This document shows positions 6,526-8,124 of a DNA stretch of 8,124 nt, piece by piece. The translations under genes were made by a program, and so were the position numbers. The stretch is from Candidatus Raymondbacteria bacterium RIFOXYA2_FULL_49_16 (GTDB lineage Bacteria; Fibrobacterota; OXYB2-FULL-49-7; XYB2-FULL-49-35): positions 1 through 8,124 of the forward strand of contig MFYT01000062.1 in the NCBI GenBank assembly GCA_001789205.1. Reading direction: 5' to 3'. Each line of letters starts with the position of its first letter. Position 1 is the first letter of the stretch. The notes below the pieces were generated by a model that saw only the letters and a list, made by a program, of their open reading frames with translations, was not told the DNA's origin and made no database searches.

Positions 6526-7043
6526 GGCAGTATCCCCCTTTTCAGGGCCATGCCGCGGAGTTTTTCGCGGGCTCTGAATATCCTTGTCCTGACCGTATTC
6601 AACGGTATCTTGAGTATGTCCGATATCTCCTGGTACGGCAATTCCTCGCATTCTGCCAAAACGAAAGGTACCCTTATCTTATCGGGCAACCGGTTTAGCA
6701 GATCCTTCAGAAGCGTTCCCTGGCCGGTACTTTCTTGTGCCGATCCTGACGCGTCAGAAAGGTCATCGGGGTGCATGAAGAAGATGAGTGTGCGCCAGCG
6801 GCCGTTCCTACGGTTCATGTCAATGCATTTGTTGACGACCGTCCTGTACAGGTAGGTTTTCAAAGGCACTGTACCGGAGAAGGATCCCCTGCTTTTGAGT
6901 ACGGACAGTACCGCGTCCTGCAGCGCGTCCTTGGCTGATTCCCTGTCCCGCGTTATACGCTGTGCAACGCGCAGGAGCATGTCCTCGTTCTGGCGCACAA
7001 CGCTGCCAATATCTTCAGAATAGGCGATTGCAGTACCGTCCAA
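6522..7043 (-). CDS. ECF-type sigma-70 factor
   Basis: An alternative sigma factor of the extracytoplasmic-function class, with only regions 2 and 4. Region 2 spans about 14-83: the DALQDAVLSVLK helix matches the usual D-x-x-Q-E/D pattern and PLKTYLYRTVVNKCID matches the -10 recognition helix area. Region 4 spans about 111-165 with the HTH YQEISDILKIPLNTVRTRIF and the closing RAREKLRG. At 173 aa it is typical in size. The start must be TTG at 7043, because the frame upstream contains no other usable start before the TAA of the preceding gene. AAAGGA lies about 10 bases before the TTG. It overlaps the anti-sigma by 4 bases. It probably recognises the GGAAC-N16-CGTCTAA promoter at the head of this operon; that pairing is inferred. 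Confidence 0.95.
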   Translation of the reverse strand: MDGTAIAYSEDIGSVVRQNEDMLLRVAQRITRDRESAKDALQDAVLSVLKSRGSFSGTVPLKTYLYRTVVNKCIDMNRRNGRWRTLIFFMHPDDLSDASGSAQESTGQGTLLKDLLNRLPDKIRVPFVLAECEELPYQEISDILKIPLNTVRTRIFRAREKLRGMALKRGILP

Positions 7044-7061
7044 GGCGTCCGGATCCTTTAC

Positions 7062-7619
7062 TTAATTTCCCGGTTGCGGCGTTTTCTGTGGCATGGGGGG
7101 CATTCCCCGATCGCCCACGCCCTGCGGCATCCTTTCGCGCATCTTTTCAAACACAGCACCGGACCAGCGTTCATACTGTTCAGGGGTCAATAATGCCTTG
7201 GTATCCGAGTCGCGTTTGATCTGCGCCATCTCGATCTCACCGAAAAGGCCGGTTTTATTGGCAATGCACCGCTGTATTAATTGAAGGTCTGGTTTTTCCT
7301 TGAGAAGCTCTTCACGTACATTCAACTCCTCCCTCTGCACTTTGATGATCCGCTCCTTCATGAACGTATCATAGCCACGTACGAGTTCCATGATTTTCTT
7401 CCCAGTCTGCTCGTTAAATCCCACTTCCTCGCGCAATTTTGTCATATCAGCGGTTGAAGGAGGCATAAAACCGGGTATATGAACACGGTTCGATCCCCGC
7501 AACATCGGCATTGGCCGTTCAAACGTGTTCTGCGGCCGATGCTGCGGTTTTTTTGCGCAGCCAAAGACGCAAATTCCGATAATCATCATTATACTTGCTA
7601 CACACATGAAAGGTTTCAT
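7062..7619 (-). CDS. Spy/CpxP/CnrX-like periplasmic lipoprotein, probable sensor
   Basis: A small exported lipoprotein with signal sequence and lipobox VFGC (Cys21). After a Met/Pro-rich linker (about 22-58), residues about 58-163 are almost wholly alpha-helical and highly charged. They carry LLTPEQYERW (143-152), the LTPEQ-type motif of Spy/CpxP and of the heavy-metal resistance/CnrX group. The C-terminus (164-185) is Met/Gly/Pro-rich (RGMPPMPQ). Spy and CpxP are stress chaperones or regulators; CnrX is a metal sensor acting through anti-sigma CnrY on sigma CnrH. Sitting 18 bases before an ECF sigma gene, this one is likely the signal-sensing part, though a chaperone role is possible. Met-rich ends would suit Cu/Ag or oxidant sensing, a weak inference. 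The start is supported by AGGGAGGA just upstream of ATG 7619. Confidence 0.88.
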   Translation of the reverse strand: MKPFMCVASIMMIIGICVFGCAKKPQHRPQNTFERPMPMLRGSNRVHIPGFMPPSTADMTKLREEVGFNEQTGKKIMELVRGYDTFMKERIIKVQREELNVREELLKEKPDLQLIQRCIANKTGLFGEIEMAQIKRDSDTKALLTPEQYERWSGAVFEKMRERMPQGVGDRGMPPMPQKTPQPGN

Positions 7620-7657
7620 GGCATCCTCCCTAAGCCGACATGCACGCCTGCCGCATC

Positions 7658-7864
7658 CTATTGTTTAATTCCACCGGCCTGCGTGCCGCCGATTTGTTTC
7701 GGGTACATTATAAATGGTTTACTGGTCAGATGGTATGCCCTGCATTTACCGCAAAAATACATGCGTGCATCGCGCCGCCTTTCTGATGGGTGCCCGCAAG
7801 CACAGGCAAGCGCGATTTCTGCGCCTATTTTATCGAATTTCTTCTTATTGCAGGGTGTATTCAC
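7658..7864 (-). CDS. Small zinc-ribbon protein, 68 aa
   Basis: A short protein with CACGH (Cys21, Cys23, His25) and FCGKCRAYHLTSKP (Cys38, Cys41, His45), a treble-clef or zinc-ribbon-like arrangement. The CxxCxxxHLTSxP pattern recurs in small uncharacterised zinc-ribbon proteins, as far as I recall. The frame begins at GTG 7864 with no ribosome binding site. The next in-frame stop is about 50 bases upstream, and no ATG, GTG or TTG lies between. The predicted ECF start site falls almost on this GTG, so it could be translated from a leaderless message. It ends 38 bases before the Spy-like gene and would be the first gene of the operon. The clear Cys/His pattern makes chance unlikely, but the exact start is uncertain. 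Confidence 0.7.
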   Translation of the reverse strand: MNTPCNKKKFDKIGAEIALACACGHPSERRRDARMYFCGKCRAYHLTSKPFIMYPKQIGGTQAGGIKQ

Positions 7865-7890
7865 TGATATATTAGACGTATTAGAATCAT
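7861..7890 (-). other. Possible 9-codon upstream ORF
   Basis: ATG at 7890 starts a 9-residue frame (MILIRLIYQ) whose TGA overlaps the GTG of the zinc-ribbon gene by 4 bases (GTGA). GAAGGGA lies six bases before the ATG, good ribosome-site spacing. It could supply translation to the downstream GTG on a longer transcript. It lies inside the ECF promoter spacer and -10, so it would be absent from the ECF transcript. It may be chance. Confidence 0.2.
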
Positions 7891-7899
7891 GAAAGTTCC
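7872..7899 (-). promoter_or_regulatory. ECF-type promoter for the operon
   Basis: On the minus strand, GGAAC (7899-7895) is followed after exactly 16 bases by CGTCTAA (7878-7872). This fits the general ECF consensus (GGAAC-type -35, CGTC/GTCTAA-type -10, 15-17 base spacing). The first transcribed base would be near 7865, at the start of the zinc-ribbon gene. Because the operon encodes an ECF sigma, the simplest reading is self-activation. An AT-rich stretch upstream (7900-7936) could act as an UP element. Confidence 0.65.
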
Positions 7900-7905
7900 C
7901 TTCGA

Positions 7906-7936
7906 ATATAATTCATTATAATACAATGAATTATAT
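7906..7936. repeat. 12-bp perfect palindrome in the promoter region
   Basis: Arms 7906-7917 and 7925-7936 (ATATAATTCATT and its complement) are separated by 7 bases. The palindrome sits directly upstream of the ECF -35. It contains TATAAT on both strands (minus at 7920-7915 and 7935-7930; plus at 7917-7922). It may be an operator for a dimeric regulator, or a vegetative divergent promoter; no convincing -35 boxes are seen at proper spacing. Confidence 0.6.
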
Positions 7937-8016
7937 CGCACCTAAACATCCCGGCTATAGAATGGACAAGCCAAAATGAAGCTAATCAGGTTTACGTCCG
8001 AATGTATATGTGTCTG
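7937..8016. other. Divergent intergenic stretch
   Basis: No supported gene is visible. On the plus strand it holds only very short frames (5 codons from 7962; 13 codons from 7976) with weak ribosome sites. It probably carries the leader of whatever gene began at 8031. Confidence 0.4.
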
Positions 8017-8026
8017 AAGGAGGTGA
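8017..8026 (+). promoter_or_regulatory. Near-perfect ribosome binding site
   Basis: AAGGAGGTGA, with a full 9-base AGGAGGTGA match to the anti-Shine-Dalgarno, is followed four bases later by ATG 8031. It is the strongest such site in the window and marks the start of a plus-strand gene divergent from the operon. Confidence 0.6.
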
Positions 8027-8030
8027 AAGA

Positions 8031-8051
8031 ATGAACATTCCTTTTACCTAG
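8031..8051 (+). pseudogene. Six-codon stub of a plus-strand gene cut by the repeat
   Basis: ATG 8031 opens a frame of six codons (MNIPFT). Its TAG stop comes from the first bases of the inverted repeat at 8048. With such a strong ribosome site before it, the likeliest reading is a real gene interrupted by insertion of the repeat, its remainder lying beyond the window. A short leader peptide, or an assembly join made at the repeat, would look the same. Confidence 0.4.
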
Positions 8052-8124
8052 CGTGAGTTTACTATAAATAAGTGATTTCTGGTTTGGTAAGCGGACCGTA
8101 GCTGATTGCAGGACAATCAGTTAT
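8048..8124 (-). repeat. Right copy of the 77-bp perfect inverted repeat
   Basis: This is the exact reverse complement of 9-85. It starts at a CTAG directly after six codons of a possible plus-strand gene (8031) and runs to the last base of the window. The length of 77 equals a k-mer size widely used by de Bruijn assemblers. A contig that enters a repeat is expected to stop after exactly one shared k-mer, so this boundary may be an assembly break rather than the biological end of the repeat. Confidence 0.9.

Noticed and set aside
6526-6651. Longer N-terminus for the anti-sigma
   Set aside because: The extra 42 residues overlap the sigma gene in another frame and lack family resemblance; ATG 6525 has the ATGA overlap and places the zinc motif correctly.
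7479-7892. 137-codon plus-strand frame over the zinc-ribbon and Spy-like genes
   Set aside because: It runs antisense to two better-supported genes, has no ribosome site and shows no recognisable domain.
7962-8017. Tiny plus-strand frames from 7962 and 7976
   Set aside because: They are 5 and 13 codons long with weak ribosome sites and no sign of conservation visible here; treated as leader sequence.

Overview
This window looks like one nearly complete operon from a diderm (Gram-negative type) bacterium. The evidence is two lipobox lipoproteins, a periplasmic adaptor of MacA type, an ECF sigma factor with a membrane-bound zinc-binding anti-sigma, and strong AGGAGG-type ribosome binding sites. 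Phylum cannot be fixed from the sequence; something Fibrobacterota-, Bacteroidota- or Deltaproteobacteria-like is a guess. Base composition is moderate by eye, and clearly more AT-rich in the last gene of the operon (296-1507) and in the outer non-coding ends.

Layout. All convincing genes lie on the minus strand and read from right to left. In transcription order they are: a small zinc-ribbon protein (7864-7658), a Spy/CpxP/CnrX-like helical lipoprotein (7619-7062), an ECF sigma factor (7043-6522), a zf-HC2 anti-sigma (6525-5968), a lipoprotein with a CBM9-like domain and a Gly-rich tail (5971-5099), an orphan IS3-OrfA-like HTH protein (5080-4757), a MacA-like adaptor (4734-3472), a MacB-type ATPase (3466-2717), a MacB-type permease (2720-1500) and an unrecognised secreted protein (1507-296). 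Four neighbouring pairs overlap by 4 to 8 bases and the other gaps are 5 to 38 bases, so this is most simply one transcript. A hairpin with flanking A/T tracts at 116-141 is a fitting end for it.

Control. Just upstream of the first gene is a good match to an ECF-type promoter, GGAAC-N16-CGTCTAA (7899 down to 7872). The inferred model is a self-controlling envelope-stress or export module. The Spy-like lipoprotein senses something in the periplasm, the anti-sigma releases the sigma factor, and the sigma factor switches on its own operon, including a tripartite-type MacAB exporter without its own TolC. Three of the envelope proteins share Gly/Pro/Met-rich tails, which may point to a common ligand or partner.

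Ends. Positions 9-85 and 8048-8124 are perfect 77-bp inverted copies of each other and enclose the whole operon. They look like the ends of a dispersed repeat or insertion element lying outside the window on both sides. The 77-bp length also equals a common assembler k-mer, so the right end may be an assembly break at the repeat. On the right the repeat begins six codons after an ATG with a near-perfect ribosome binding site, as if it had cut a plus-strand gene.
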